NCBI GenBank assembly: GCA_945901085.1
Contig: CAMDJV010000023.1
Location: 1-55,508 of the forward strand
Origin: Rhodovarius crocodyli
Lineage (GTDB): Bacteria > Pseudomonadota > Alphaproteobacteria > Acetobacterales > Acetobacteraceae
Direction: 5' to 3'
Length of the DNA: 55,508 nucleotides
Below, piece by piece: positions 16,506-25,315 of the stretch. The position numbers were made by a program, and so were the translations under genes. The notes beneath the pieces were generated by a model. The model did no database searches. It saw only the letters and a list, made by a program, of their open reading frames with translations, and was not told where the DNA came from. How positions within the stretch are numbered: position 1 is the first letter of the stretch; every line of letters begins with the position of its first letter.

Positions 16506-17255
16506 ATGAACGCGATCAAAACTACCATCAAGTCGGGCAAGACGGTCGTCGGTGCGGCGGGGGCGCCGAACGTGGATGTGGCGATGCTCGCTGATGCCGG
16601 ATTCGACTTTATGTTGTTCGACACGCAGCATTCCCCATGGGAGATCAAGCAGTTGCAGCCGGCTATTCAGTCGCTGCGCGGCAAGCAGGCGGCGCCGATC
16701 ATCCGCGTCGCGGCCAACCAGGCTGATCAGATCTGCTTCGCGCTTGATGCTGGGGCGCGTGGTATCATCGCGCCAATGGTCAATACGCGTGCGGAGGCCG
16801 AGGCGATGGTGCGCGCCTGCCGTTACTACCCGCTCGGCAATCGCAGCAATGCCGGGGTGCGCGGCGAGTGGGGCGAGTTTGATCGGTACCGCGACTATCT
16901 TGATACGGTGAATAACGAGCTCGTTATCGTGCCGATGATCGAGACCAAGCAGTCGCTGGAAAACCTCGATGCCATCGCCTCTGTTCCGGGTGTCGATGTG
17001 CTGCTCATCGGCCCGTCTGATCTGTCTATCGAGCTCGATGTGCCGCTGGACTATGCCTGCGACACGTATCAGCGCGCGCTTGATAAGATTGCACAGACGG
17101 CAGCGAAGCATGGGATTGCTGCGGGAATGTATTTCATTCCGCCTGGGATGGACCCGAATTTCTTTGTCGATAAGGGGTTCAAATTCTTCACCATGCCCTG
17201 GGCACCTTGGGCCGCGGCGGGGATCCAGAATGCGCTGACCGGGATCAAGCGCTAA
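16506..17255 (+). CDS. HpcH/HpaI family aldolase (2,4-dihydroxyhept-2-enedioate aldolase-like)
   Basis: A 249-aa metal-dependent class II aldolase with a TIM-barrel fold. Family blocks are FDFMLFDTQHSPWE, RVAANQADQICFALDAGARGIIAPMV, and VDVLLIGPSDLSIEL. Such enzymes cleave 2-keto-4-hydroxy acids to pyruvate and an aldehyde in aromatic or sugar-acid catabolism. AGAGG precedes the ATG at 16506, so a longer upstream start is rejected. By eye the gene has more A/T and less third-position GC bias than its neighbours, a hint of horizontal acquisition. It is a single gene without pathway partners. Confidence 0.9.
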   Translation: MNAIKTTIKSGKTVVGAAGAPNVDVAMLADAGFDFMLFDTQHSPWEIKQLQPAIQSLRGKQAAPIIRVAANQADQICFALDAGARGIIAPMVNTRAEAEAMVRACRYYPLGNRSNAGVRGEWGEFDRYRDYLDTVNNELVIVPMIETKQSLENLDAIASVPGVDVLLIGPSDLSIELDVPLDYACDTYQRALDKIAQTAAKHGIAAGMYFIPPGMDPNFFVDKGFKFFTMPWAPWAAAGIQNALTGIKR

Positions 17256-17281
17256 CAGGGGGCTGAACAACGCTGATGGCG

Positions 17282-17308
17282 GGGGAAAGAGCGAAAGGGC
17301 TCTGCCCC
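17282..17308. terminator. Hairpin downstream of the aldolase gene
   Basis: Nested arms GGGG...AGAGC and GCTCT...CCCC surround a GAAAGG loop shortly after the aldolase stop. There is no clear T-run. The remaining bases up to 17433 show nothing else recognisable except AAAGGAA before the NIPSNAP start. Confidence 0.35.
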
Positions 17309-17433
17309 TCGATACTTGGATCACGCGGCGTTGAGGCCATGGCTGGGGCCAGGATGGGCCGGCGCGCCGCGCGGTGATTCCACTCCGGCCCAACATCCTC
17401 TAGCATCCTCGTCATTCAAAGGAACAGAACACC

Positions 17434-17757
17434 ATGCTCGTTGAACAACGCACCTACACGCTGCATCCTGGCACGGCCGGGCAGTATCTCAAGCTCTATG
17501 AGACCGAGGGCATGGCCATTCAAAAGCCCATTCTGGGCCGCCTGGTGGGTTATTATCAGACCGAATTCGGCACGCTCAATCAGGTCATCCATATGTGGGC
17601 CTATGAGAGCCTGGATGAGCGCGCCGCCAAGCGCGCCCGCCTGGGTGCCGATCCGGCCTGGCAGGCCTATATTGGCAAGACCCGGCCGCTGATCATCACC
17701 CAGGAGAACAAGCTGCTCATTCCTGCGCCCTTCCTGACGGTGAAGTGGCAGGACTGA
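17434..17757 (+). CDS. NIPSNAP family protein
   Basis: A 107-aa protein matching the NIPSNAP/dimeric ferredoxin-like fold: EQRTYTLHPGTAGQYLKLYE, LVGYYQTEFGTLNQVIHMWAYESLDERAAKRA and the C-terminal ENKLLIPAPFL. The biochemical role of bacterial NIPSNAP proteins is not established. They are often found near catabolic enzymes. AAAGGAA lies before the ATG. The sugar-nucleotide SDR starts 7 bases after its stop, so the two may be co-transcribed. Confidence 0.88.
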   Translation: MLVEQRTYTLHPGTAGQYLKLYETEGMAIQKPILGRLVGYYQTEFGTLNQVIHMWAYESLDERAAKRARLGADPAWQAYIGKTRPLIITQENKLLIPAPFLTVKWQD

Positions 17758-17764
17758 GCGCTTC

Positions 17765-18718
17765 ATGCCGCCGGGCGCGCGCATTCTGGTCACCGGCGCG
17801 GCAGGCTTCGTGGGCAGCCATCTGCGCGATGCCCTGCGTATGGCCTTTCGCGATGCCTGGCTGATCGCCGCCATCCATCGCCGCCCGGCGATGGGCTGGG
17901 ATGAGAGCGTGCCCCTCGACCTTGCCGATGCGGCGGGGTTGGCGGGTCAATTGGCGGCGATTGCCCCTGATGCGGTGGTGCATCTGGGTGCCCAGGCGAA
18001 TGTGGCGCAGAGTTTTAAGGATGTGGCGGCAACCTGGGAGGCCAATCTCACCGCCACCCTCAACCTTGGTGCCGCGCTGATGCAGGCCCGGCCGGCATGC
18101 CGGCTGCTGTTTGCCTCCACCGGCGAGATTTATGGGCTGAGCTTCCAGCAGGGCGTGGCGCTGGATGAAAATGCGCCGCTGGCACCGGGCAACCCTTATG
18201 CCGCGGCCAAGGCGGCGGCGGATATCGCGCTGGGCGAAATGGCGCTGCGGGGCCTGGCGGTGGTGCGGATGCGGCCATTGAACCATGTCGGCCCTGGCCA
18301 GTCCGAGGGTTATGCGGTGGCCGCCTTCGCCCGGCAGATTGCGCTGATCGAGGCCGGGCGGCAGGCGCCGGTGATGGCGGTGGGGGCCTTGGAGCGCTGG
18401 CGGGATTTTCTTGATGTGCGCGATGTCTGCGCCGCCTATGCCCAGGCGCTGGCACAATGGGAGAGGCTGCCCAATGGCGTTGCGCTCAATATCGCCTCAG
18501 GAGTGCCACGGCGGATTGGCGATGTTCTGGCCGGGCTGCTGGCCCGCTCGGACAGGGTGATCCGGGTGGAGGAGGCGGCGCATGCGCTCAGGCCGAATGA
18601 CGTCATCCGCTCGCTCGGCGATGCGGGGCGGGCCCACGCTATGCTGGGCTGGCAGCCCATGATCGACTGGGAGACGACGTTGGATGATGTGCTGACGGAT
18701 TGGCGGGCGCGGGTCTGA
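17765..18718 (+). CDS. NAD(P)-dependent SDR epimerase/reductase, GDP-4-dehydro-6-deoxymannose reductase-like
   Basis: A 317-aa extended SDR. The N-terminal Rossmann motif is VTGAAGFVGSHL. The catalytic region has FASTGEIYG with Thr in the usual Ser position, then NPYAAAKAAAD with the Tyr-x3-Lys pair. The overall look resembles GDP-mannose 4,6-dehydratase/RMD enzymes that make deoxysugar nucleotides, possibly for surface glycans. Other sugar-nucleotide genes are absent nearby, so the substrate remains a family-level inference. A palindromic repeat begins 3 bases after its stop. Confidence 0.8.
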   Translation: MPPGARILVTGAAGFVGSHLRDALRMAFRDAWLIAAIHRRPAMGWDESVPLDLADAAGLAGQLAAIAPDAVVHLGAQANVAQSFKDVAATWEANLTATLNLGAALMQARPACRLLFASTGEIYGLSFQQGVALDENAPLAPGNPYAAAKAAADIALGEMALRGLAVVRMRPLNHVGPGQSEGYAVAAFARQIALIEAGRQAPVMAVGALERWRDFLDVRDVCAAYAQALAQWERLPNGVALNIASGVPRRIGDVLAGLLARSDRVIRVEEAAHALRPNDVIRSLGDAGRAHAMLGWQPMIDWETTLDDVLTDWRARV

Positions 18719-18726
18719 CGTTAGAG

Positions 18727-18770
18727 CAGCTTTATCCGCTCAAACGGCATCGTTTGAGCGGATAAAGCTG
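18727..18770. repeat. Palindromic element A, copy 1 (20-bp perfect arms)
   Basis: Arms 18727-18746 and 18751-18770 are exact reverse complements around a GCAT loop. The core is TATCCGCTCAAACG. The following bases (18777-18795) read TAAACAAAGGCTTAGAGCCG, matching the linker and start of element B seen at 29912 and 42001, but the B hairpin is degenerate here. It lies between convergent genes and probably acts as a bidirectional terminator or REP-like repeat. Confidence 0.8.
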
Positions 18771-18828
18771 CGCGCTAAACAAAGGCTTAGAGCCGGTGCA
18801 GTGAGCCGTGGCGCACCCCACGCGCGGG

Positions 18829-19233
18829 TTACGCCTTGCGCAGCAGGTCGCGCAGTTCGGCCGCCACGGCATCGAGAGCCGCCATGGCGGCATCAATACC
18901 CTGGGGCGTGGCATCGGCCCCGGCCACGCCGGCGCCATCATCACTCAGCAGCCGCTGCACGCCCTTGATGGTATAGCCCTGGCTATAGAGCAGTCCGGAA
19001 ATCCGCCGCAGCAAGGCGATATCCTCAGGCCGATAATACCGCCGCCCGCCGCCGCGCTTAAGCGGCTTGAGCTGCGGGAACTTGCCCTCCCAGAAACGCA
19101 GCACGTGCTGCGGCACGTTCAGCTCCTCGGCCACCTCACTGATGGTGCGGAAGGCCTGTGCGGCCTTCTTGGCGCGGGGTTCGGGGGTGATCGGCTCAAG
19201 CTGCAGGTCGGGCATGACGGCCTGCAATGTCAT
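18829..19233 (-). CDS. MerR family transcriptional regulator downstream of ihfA
   Basis: A 134-aa protein with an N-terminal MerR helix-turn-helix: [45 protein letters not shown], with the recognition wing RRYYRPED. The C-terminus is short and lacks an evident metal or ligand site. This ihfA-MerR order is common in alphaproteobacteria. The ATG overlaps the ihfA TGA (ATGA). The target is unknown. Confidence 0.9.
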   Translation of the reverse strand: MTLQAVMPDLQLEPITPEPRAKKAAQAFRTISEVAEELNVPQHVLRFWEGKFPQLKPLKRGGGRRYYRPEDIALLRRISGLLYSQGYTIKGVQRLLSDDGAGVAGADATPQGIDAAMAALDAVAAELRDLLRKA

Positions 19234-19544
19234 TCGTCAGCCCCGGCACGCGGCAGCTTCTCATGATTGATGCGCGCCTTGAGCATCTGGCTGGCACGAA
19301 AGCTCAGCACCTTGCGGGGGGTGATGGGCACTTCCACCCCGGTCTTGGGATTGCGGCCAATGCGCTGGGCCTTCTGCCGCACCGCGAAGGTGCCAAAGGC
19401 GGAGATCTTCACCGGCTGGCCCTGACCCAGGGCCGCGGACATGCGCAGCAGCACCGCCTCCAGCAAGGCGGCGGATTCGTTACGGGAAAGGCCGACTTCC
19501 GCATAGATAGCTTCAGCCAATTGCGCTCTGGTGAGTGTTTGCAT
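19230..19544 (-). CDS. ihfA: Integration host factor alpha subunit
   Basis: A 104-aa DNABII protein that bends DNA as a heterodimer with IhfB. Visible are [48 protein letters not shown] (the DNA-intercalating beta arm with the key Pro after RIGRN) and [15 protein letters not shown]. The ATG at 19544 gives the normal N-terminus. An upstream in-frame start would add 7 residues. It is followed by MerR with a 4-base overlap. Confidence 0.95.
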   Translation of the reverse strand: MQTLTRAQLAEAIYAEVGLSRNESAALLEAVLLRMSAALGQGQPVKISAFGTFAVRQKAQRIGRNPKTGVEVPITPRKVLSFRASQMLKARINHEKLPRAGADE

Positions 19545-19599
19545 CGTCGAACCGAGGCCCTGCAAGTGTATGTGAGGACAGCAAAGCCCCTATATGGGC

Positions 19600-19615
19600 C
19601 AAAGGTCAACCTTTG
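19600..19615. promoter_or_regulatory. 7-bp inverted repeat between mitofilin-like gene and ihfA
   Basis: CAAAGGT (19600-19606) and ACCTTTG (19609-19615) form a perfect inverted repeat with a 2-base centre, about 55 bp upstream of the ihfA start. It may be an operator or part of a transcription stop for the upstream gene. No T-run supports termination. Confidence 0.3.
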
Positions 19616-19643
19616 CTTTTCAATGCAGTCCGCCGCGGAGGCT

Positions 19644-20480
19644 TCAGCCGGCGCGCAGCGCCGACCGTGCCTCGGCCACTGAGCGCAGCGTCGTGAGCCA
19701 TTCAGCCATCGCCTGCTGTGAGACGGTGGGCAGGCGCGAAATACGCTGGGCGACGCCTGCAAGGTCACCAGCGGCCAGGGCAACCCGCGCGGCGTTGATC
19801 TCTTCCTCGGCGGCGGTGCTCCATTGCGTCTGCGGCGCGCGGCGAAGGCTGGCCATCGCGCTGACATGCGACCAGGCCGTCTCGACCACGCCGATACGGG
19901 CATGGGCGGCGCTGCGGGCGGCGCGTGCTGCCTCTTCAAAGCCTTGGCTGAGCTGCGCGGGGGTTGGCGCGCCCACGGTTGCAAAGCGCTGCAGCGGCGC
20001 GGGCGGCGTGGGCATGATGGCGAGGATGGGGCCGAGCGGGCGACCGGCATTGAGGGCGTTGCGCAGCGCCTCCTCCGTCACCCGCGCGAGCAGGCGAGCC
20101 TCAAGCTGGCCGAAGCGGCGCTCCAATTCGGCCACTGATGTGGAAAGCCGGGCGTCGATGCGGCGATTGCTCTCGGTCTCGGCCTGGGCGAAGCGGCTCT
20201 CCAACAATTGCTCGAGCGGGCTAGGGCCAGCGGCCGCTGCCTGGCCCGTCGTGCCGCTGGCGGGAAGCCGGGCGACCAGGCCTTCAATCGTTTCCAGTCG
20301 CTGAGCCAATTGTGCCAGCCGGGCCTCATCGGCACCCGCGGCGCGGTTCTGGGCCGGGCGGAGGGCCATGATGAGCACCAGCACAACCAAGACGCCGCCC
20401 ATGGCGGGAAGCGCCCAGCGAGGGAGCTTGTTCCCGTTTTTGGCTGGGGCGGCAATGCTGGGAGAGGAGGTTTCGGTCAT
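19644..20480 (-). CDS. Mitofilin/HemX-like membrane protein (COG4223 type)
   Basis: A 278-aa protein with one membrane segment at about residues 22-42 (WALPAMGGVLVVLVLIMAL). It is followed by a long coiled-coil region (LAQLAQRLETIEGLVARL and many later heptads) and a C-terminal alpha domain rich in Ala. Bacterial homologues of mitochondrial mitofilin occur at this position in alphaproteobacterial hem clusters. The ATG overlaps the hemD TGA. A role in membrane shape or a link with haem synthesis is proposed for the family but not shown here. Confidence 0.78.
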   Translation of the reverse strand: MTETSSPSIAAPAKNGNKLPRWALPAMGGVLVVLVLIMALRPAQNRAAGADEARLAQLAQRLETIEGLVARLPASGTTGQAAAAGPSPLEQLLESRFAQAETESNRRIDARLSTSVAELERRFGQLEARLLARVTEEALRNALNAGRPLGPILAIMPTPPAPLQRFATVGAPTPAQLSQGFEEAARAARSAAHARIGVVETAWSHVSAMASLRRAPQTQWSTAAEEEINAARVALAAGDLAGVAQRISRLPTVSQQAMAEWLTTLRSVAEARSALRAG

Positions 20481-21181
20481 CGGTGGGGGCCTAGCAGCTG
20501 GAGCATGGTGTCATGGTCCGGGCGGCTGGCCACTTCGATTCCCCGCCAAGGCAGGTCGGCCAGCACCTGGGCGACACGTGGGCTGATGGCGATGGCGCGA
20601 ATAGACGCAACCCTCGCCGCGAGCCCAGCATCTCGCAATTGCGTGATACAACAAGCCGCCGAGCGGGGCGAGAGGAAAAGCGCCTGCGATACCAAATCGT
20701 TATATAATGCCGCCTGGGCTGCGGCCGGCATGGTTGCGGCGGGTTCGGCGACATAGGCCAGGCGGCGAAGCACAATAAAACCGGCCGAACGCAGCGCTTG
20801 CGCCAGATCCATCGCATAGCCCTGCCCCACCGCGAGCAGCAGCGGGCCATCGGCGGGGCGCAGCCTTGCCCGCACCAGCGCCAGCAGCGCCGCAGCATCG
20901 CCACCCGCCGCGGTGACGCGGGTGTGACCATGCGCGCGGGCCTGCGCCGCACTGGCTTCACCCACCGCGAAGACCGGGGGGCCGAGCGGCAGGGCGGGGG
21001 CGGCGGCGCGGCTGGTGATGAGCATGGCTTGCACCGGGGCCACCGTCAGGGCGCGCGGGCGCAGCCGAAGGGCCGGAGCCAGCACCGGCTGCCAGCCCAG
21101 CCTGGCCACGGCGGCGGCGGTCTCGGCGCAGCCGGGCTCGGGCCGGGTGACCAGCACCCCGCGCGGCGGCGCTTCAGCCAA
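20477..21181 (-). CDS. hemD: Uroporphyrinogen-III synthase
   Basis: About 234 aa. The enzyme cyclises and inverts ring D of hydroxymethylbilane to uroporphyrinogen III. The sequence RGVLVTRPEPGCAETAAAVARLGWQPVLAPALRL is the family N-terminus, and FLSPRSAACCITQLRDAG and AISPRVAQVL fit the second domain. No ATG fits. A TTG at 21181 overlaps the hemC stop by 8 bases and gives the normal length, so I use it. A GTG further in is the alternative. It is preceded by hemC and followed by the mitofilin-like gene. Confidence 0.85.
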   Translation of the reverse strand: MAEAPPRGVLVTRPEPGCAETAAAVARLGWQPVLAPALRLRPRALTVAPVQAMLITSRAAAPALPLGPPVFAVGEASAAQARAHGHTRVTAAGGDAAALLALVRARLRPADGPLLLAVGQGYAMDLAQALRSAGFIVLRRLAYVAEPAATMPAAAQAALYNDLVSQALFLSPRSAACCITQLRDAGLAARVASIRAIAISPRVAQVLADLPWRGIEVASRPDHDTMLQLLGPHR

Positions 21182-22166
21182 AGATATCGGCCGGGCTATC
21201 GGCGCGCAGCTCGGCGCCCAGCGCCTCACCCAGCGCCACGGCATCCTGGGCCTGGCCCTCGATTGAGCGGCGGAGGATGAAGCTGCCATCGGCGCGCGCC
21301 GTCAGCCCATCCAGTCGCAGCCGGCCATCGGGCAATAGCCGGGCATGGCCGCCAATGGGGGTACGGCAATTGCCATCGAGTGCGGCGAGCAGCGCACGCT
21401 CGGCCCGGCTGACGGCGCGGGCCTTGGGATCCTCGACGGCGGAGAGGAGTTCATGCAATTCGGCGTCGCGGGCGCGCAGGGTGACGCCCACAATGCCCTG
21501 GCAGGCGGCGGGGAGCATGATCTCGGGGGCCAGGATGGCCGCTGCCTCGCCCTCCAGCCCCAGGCGCTTGAGCCCAGCAAGGGCGAGCAGCGAGCCGGCA
21601 AAGGCGCCCGAGCGGACCTTGGCGAGCCGGGTCTGCACATTGCCGCGAATGGTCTCGACGCGCAGATCGGGCCGCAGCGCCAGAAGCTGGGCCTGGCGGC
21701 GGAGGCTGGCACTGCCCACCAAAGCGCCCTGGGGAAGGCTGGCGAAGGGGTTTTCCGGGTCGGCCTCGCCTTCGGGCAGGATCAGCACATCGCGCGCATC
21801 CTCCCGCCTCAGGGTGCAGGCCAGCACCACGCCGGCGGGCAGCTCGGTCTCCAGATCCTTCAGCGAATGCACCGCGAAATCGATCCGGCCATCGAGCAGC
21901 GCCTCATGGATTTCGCGGGCGAAAAGGCCTTTGCCGCCGATTTCCGATAGCGGGCGGTTCTGGATGGCGTCGCCGGTGGTGGCGATGGCGTATTCGCGAA
22001 ACGCATCGAGCCCGCGCAGCACCGGGCAGACCGCCATGATCTGCTCGAGAAACGCCCTTGTCTGTACCAGCGCCAGCGGGCTGCCACGGGTGCCCACGCG
22101 CAACGGCAAACCAGGCATGCCCGAATGCGTGCGCGAAGCTTGGGGGCTGGAGGTGGCGGTTGACAT
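21174..22166 (-). CDS. hemC: Hydroxymethylbilane synthase (porphobilinogen deaminase)
   Basis: A 330-aa enzyme that polymerises four porphobilinogens to hydroxymethylbilane. Marks are LRVGTRGSPLALVQTR, HSLKDLETELPAGVVLACTLRREDARDVLI, GSASLRRQAQLLALRPDL and RGNVQTRLAKV. The cysteine that carries the dipyrromethane cofactor fits GNCRTPIGGHA in the C-terminal part. The ATG at 22166 is 25 bases from the divergent tsaD start. A second in-frame ATG at 22118 exists. It is first gene of hemC-hemD-mitofilin. Confidence 0.95.
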   Translation of the reverse strand: MSTATSSPQASRTHSGMPGLPLRVGTRGSPLALVQTRAFLEQIMAVCPVLRGLDAFREYAIATTGDAIQNRPLSEIGGKGLFAREIHEALLDGRIDFAVHSLKDLETELPAGVVLACTLRREDARDVLILPEGEADPENPFASLPQGALVGSASLRRQAQLLALRPDLRVETIRGNVQTRLAKVRSGAFAGSLLALAGLKRLGLEGEAAAILAPEIMLPAACQGIVGVTLRARDAELHELLSAVEDPKARAVSRAERALLAALDGNCRTPIGGHARLLPDGRLRLDGLTARADGSFILRRSIEGQAQDAVALGEALGAELRADSPADIFG

Positions 22167-22191
22167 CGCGGGGCTATAGAACCGCAACACA

Positions 22192-23211
22192 ATGAACAAA
22201 AGGGCACCCATCCTCGGAATCGAAACCAGCTGCGACGAAACCGCAGCCGCGGTGCTGGACGCGGATGGCCGGATTTTGGCCGAGGCGGTGTATTCGCAGT
22301 TGCAGGAGCACGCGCCCTTTGGCGGCGTGGTGCCCGAGGTGGCGGCGCGCGCCCATCTGGCCCGGCTGCCCGGGCTGGTGCGCGGCGTGATGGCCGAGGC
22401 GGGGCTGGGCTTTGCCGAACTCGGCGCGGTGGCGGCGACGGCGGGGCCGGGGCTGATCGGCGGGCTGATTGTCGGTGCCACCTATGCGAAGGGCATTGCC
22501 ATGGCGCAGGGGCTGCCTTTTGTGGCGGTGAACCACCTCGAAGCCCATGCCCTGACCGCCATGCTGACCGAGCCTGGCACGCGCTTTCCCTATTTGCTGC
22601 TGCTGGTCTCAGGCGGGCATTGCCAATGCGTGGCGGTGCGGGGGCTGGGGGATTACCGCCGGCTTGGCAGCACGCTGGATGATGCGGTGGGCGAGGCCTT
22701 CGACAAATCCGCCAAGCTGCTTGGGCTGCCCTGGCCGGGTGGGCCGGCGCTGGAGCGGCTGGCCGCGCGCGGCGACCCGCGCGCTGTGCCCCTGCCCCGC
22801 CCGCTGCTGGGCCGGCCGGGCTGCGATTTTTCGTTCAGTGGCCTCAAGACCGCAGTCTCCCGCGCGGTACAGAAGGGTTTTGCTCCGGCCGATATTGCCG
22901 CGGGTTTTCAGGCCGCCGTGGCCGATGTGCTGGCCGATAGGGTGCGCCATGCGCTGCGGATAATGCCCGAGGCCACGGCGCTGGTGGTGGCCGGCGGTGT
23001 GGCCGCCAATGGCGCCGTGCGGCAGGCCCTGGCGGGCGAGGCCATGCGGGCGGGGCTGCCGCTGCTGGCGCCGCCTATCCGGCTGTGCACCGATAATGCC
23101 GTGATGGTGGCCTGGGCGGGGTTGTTGCGCCTGCGCGCGGGGCTGAGGGATGGCTTTGACCATGCGCCGCGGCCGCGCTGGCCGCTGGAGGAATTGGCGC
23201 CCTCGGCCTGA
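22192..23211 (+). CDS. tsaD: tRNA threonylcarbamoyladenosine transferase TsaD
   Basis: A 339-aa ASKHA-fold protein that, with TsaB and TsaE, transfers threonylcarbamoyl to A37 of ANN-decoding tRNAs. It starts [16 protein letters not shown]. Later come [24 protein letters not shown] with the metal-binding His pair, [10 protein letters not shown] and [12 protein letters not shown]. It is divergent from hemC, an arrangement repeated in related bacteria. Confidence 0.96.
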   Translation: MNKRAPILGIETSCDETAAAVLDADGRILAEAVYSQLQEHAPFGGVVPEVAARAHLARLPGLVRGVMAEAGLGFAELGAVAATAGPGLIGGLIVGATYAKGIAMAQGLPFVAVNHLEAHALTAMLTEPGTRFPYLLLLVSGGHCQCVAVRGLGDYRRLGSTLDDAVGEAFDKSAKLLGLPWPGGPALERLAARGDPRAVPLPRPLLGRPGCDFSFSGLKTAVSRAVQKGFAPADIAAGFQAAVADVLADRVRHALRIMPEATALVVAGGVAANGAVRQALAGEAMRAGLPLLAPPIRLCTDNAVMVAWAGLLRLRAGLRDGFDHAPRPRWPLEELAPSA

Positions 23212-23257
23212 GAGAATCCCTCGCCTCTCATCGCCTATGGCCGGGGTGCCATGCGCC

Positions 23258-23896
23258 TCATATCCGCATGGCCGGGCGGCCGGGCACGGGGCGATAGCCT
23301 TCAGGCGCGGGCAAGGGCGGGGTATCGGGCGGTGGGGAGGCGCGCAGGGCCAAGAGGGCACCGGCGGCGAATTCAATCGCCGCGCGCCATTCCGCAGGGG
23401 TATCGGCGGTGCGCAGGATGATCTGCACATAGCGGTCCACCACGCTGCCCATGCAATGCACCATGATGCTGGGGGGGCCGGGGTCAGTGGTGTCCAGCGT
23501 CCAGCAGCGCAGCAGGGTCTCATTGTCGCGGCGGATGATGGAGCCATGGCGCAGGCTCACCTGCACCTGGCGTGCGCTGGCGGCCAGCCGCGCGCCATCC
23601 AGCGCCTGGGCGAAGGCCAGGGCGAAGGCTGGGCTGTCTGGCCCCGGCGCGCCCGAGGGGTCGGATTGCTCGGGCACCTCGACCACACCCCGGCCTGGCC
23701 CGGCGGGCTGTTGGTAGGGGTTGAAGCTGCCGCGCAGGGCGCCGTGCACGGTCAGCACAGCCGGGGGGCCTGCGCGGTGATAGCTGCCGATGATGTCCGG
23801 CAGGGGCTGGAGGGCAGCATCGCGCGCTGGGGGCATCATCGGCGCCTGACAGGCCACCAGCGGGAGCAGGATAAGGGCGAGGCAACTTCGTCGCAT
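23258..23896 (-). CDS. Putative lipoprotein of unknown function
   Basis: A 212-aa protein with a type II signal: MRRSCLALILLPLVAC, giving a lipobox LVAC with Cys16. Acylation at this Cys and attachment to a membrane are expected. The mature part is Pro/Gly-rich at first, then shows alternating hydrophobic beta-like stretches (AVLTVHGALRG, PPSIMVHCMGSVVDRYVQIIL). I do not recognise a family. It is divergent from the FAD monooxygenase gene. Confidence 0.7.
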   Translation of the reverse strand: MRRSCLALILLPLVACQAPMMPPARDAALQPLPDIIGSYHRAGPPAVLTVHGALRGSFNPYQQPAGPGRGVVEVPEQSDPSGAPGPDSPAFALAFAQALDGARLAASARQVQVSLRHGSIIRRDNETLLRCWTLDTTDPGPPSIMVHCMGSVVDRYVQIILRTADTPAEWRAAIEFAAGALLALRASPPPDTPPLPAPEGYRPVPGRPAMRI

Positions 23897-23978
23897 TCAT
23901 CAGAAATGGCGGCCGGCCCAGTTTTTCGCAATGGCACAAAACCCGCATGTGATCGGCGACGAGTGGGAAAGAGACATC

Positions 23979-25184
23979 ATGCGCATCGCGGTGATCGGAA
24001 CGGGTGTTGCCGGCAGCCTGCTGGCCGAGATGCTGCAGGGGCACAGGGGCATCACCCTCGATGCTTTTGACCGGCTGGCGCCGGGCGAGGAGGCGGAGGC
24101 GGGCACCGGCCTCAATGTCGGGCCCAATGCGATGAAGGCGCTCCGGCTGCATTTGCCACAGCGCCATGCCGCGGTGCGCGCCGCCGCCCTGCCCTGGTCG
24201 CGCTGGACCATAGAGATGGCGGATGGCGAGCGGCTGTTTGACCTTGATCTGGCCGAGGTGGCGGAAGAGCCAGGGATCAGGCTGCGCTGGTCGGCGCTGT
24301 ATGATGTGTTGCGGGCGCCGATGGCGGGCCGCACGCGGCGGGGCTGCACGCTGGAGGCTTTGGAGGAGGATGCAAAGGGGCGGCTGGTGCCGGTGCTGCG
24401 CGAGGGCGGCGGGTTGATCCGCCCCGGTGGCTATGACCTGCTGGTGGCGGGGGATGGGCGCTATTCCGCGCTGCGCGCCATCACCCTGGGCGCGCCGAAA
24501 TCCCGCCTGCATGGCGTGGCCTTGACCCGGCTGCTGGTGCCCGATGCATCCGGTGCGCCGCTGGATGATTACGGCCAGTGGTTCAATGGCGCGGCGCGGC
24601 TGCTGGCTTATAAATTGCCAGGTGGGTCTGCCTATATTGCTGGCAGTGTGCCGCTGGATGCGGCTGAGGCGGAGATTCCGGCGGCTGCCCGCAGCGCCGG
24701 CTTCCAGCACGCGCTTTATACGCCGCCAGGGCGCATCGCCCCCGCCATGGCCTGGATGCGTGACAGGCTGGTGGAGCATGCGCCCCGGCTGCATTGGGCG
24801 CGGCTGCAGGAGAGCCCGCTGGAGCGTATGGCGCTGGATGGGAGGGTGCTGCTGCTCGGCGATGCGGCGCATGCCATGCTGCCCACGCTGGGCCAGGGCG
24901 CCACCCAGGCGGTGGAGGATGGCGTGCTGGCCGGGGCGGTGCTGCGCGCGGGCGGCGGGCCCGAGGCGGTGGCCCGGCTGCGCGACAGCAGGGTGGAATG
25001 GGTGCGGCAATTCAGCCTGGAGGCCTCCGACACGCTGCTGCCGGGCTTTTCGCCTTTGGCGCGGGAGGCGCGGGCGGGTTCCTTGGCGAAATCAGGGGCG
25101 GATTTCATGGCCCAGTTGCGTAGGCTCTATACGGAAGTGCCGGGGCCTGAGGCGGTCAGCGCGGGGCTCGTTGAGCAGGTTTAG
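23979..25184 (+). CDS. FAD-dependent monooxygenase (salicylate hydroxylase-like, class A)
   Basis: A 401-aa flavoprotein. The FAD-binding motif IGTGVAGSLLAEML starts the protein. GLNVGPNAMKALRLH matches the salicylate/6-hydroxynicotinate hydroxylase group. The second FAD motif is LLGDAAHAMLPTLGQGATQAVEDG. The expected reaction is NAD(P)H-dependent hydroxylation of a small aromatic acid, with the substrate unknown. GAAAGAG precedes the ATG at 23979. The TAG stop lies inside the left arm of a hairpin (25181-25224). Confidence 0.85.
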   Translation: MRIAVIGTGVAGSLLAEMLQGHRGITLDAFDRLAPGEEAEAGTGLNVGPNAMKALRLHLPQRHAAVRAAALPWSRWTIEMADGERLFDLDLAEVAEEPGIRLRWSALYDVLRAPMAGRTRRGCTLEALEEDAKGRLVPVLREGGGLIRPGGYDLLVAGDGRYSALRAITLGAPKSRLHGVALTRLLVPDASGAPLDDYGQWFNGAARLLAYKLPGGSAYIAGSVPLDAAEAEIPAAARSAGFQHALYTPPGRIAPAMAWMRDRLVEHAPRLHWARLQESPLERMALDGRVLLLGDAAHAMLPTLGQGATQAVEDGVLAGAVLRAGGGPEAVARLRDSRVEWVRQFSLEASDTLLPGFSPLAREARAGSLAKSGADFMAQLRRLYTEVPGPEAVSAGLVEQV

Positions 25185-25224
25185 AGCCTGCTCCGTTCGC
25201 CTTGGCTCACTGCACAGGCTCTAA
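25181..25224. repeat. Hairpin overlapping a stop codon (B-like variant)
   Basis: Arms TTAGAGCCTG (25181-25190) and CAGGCTCTAA (25215-25224) are perfectly complementary around a 24-base loop. The TAG within the left arm is the stop codon of the FAD monooxygenase. The arm resembles the TAGAGCCG arm of element B. Element A copy 2 follows closely. Confidence 0.65.
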
Positions 25225-25247
25225 CCTTCTGTTTGTCGAGCATCTTT

Positions 25248-25277
25248 ATCCGCTCAAACGATTCCGTTTGAGCGGAT
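25248..25277. repeat. Palindromic element A, copy 2
   Basis: Perfect 13-bp arms (25248-25260 and 25265-25277) around ATTC, with the same CCGCTCAAACG core as copies 1 and 3. It lies between the convergent FAD monooxygenase and Bug receptor genes. Confidence 0.8.
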
Positions 25278-25315
25278 GATGGTCTGACTGGCTGAAGAAG
25301 GGGTTTGGGGGGCCT

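Noticed and set aside
18721-18800. Inverted repeat as an insertion sequence end or att site
   Set aside because: No transposase or integrase, no target duplication, and similar copies at other gene ends suggest a repeat/terminator family instead.
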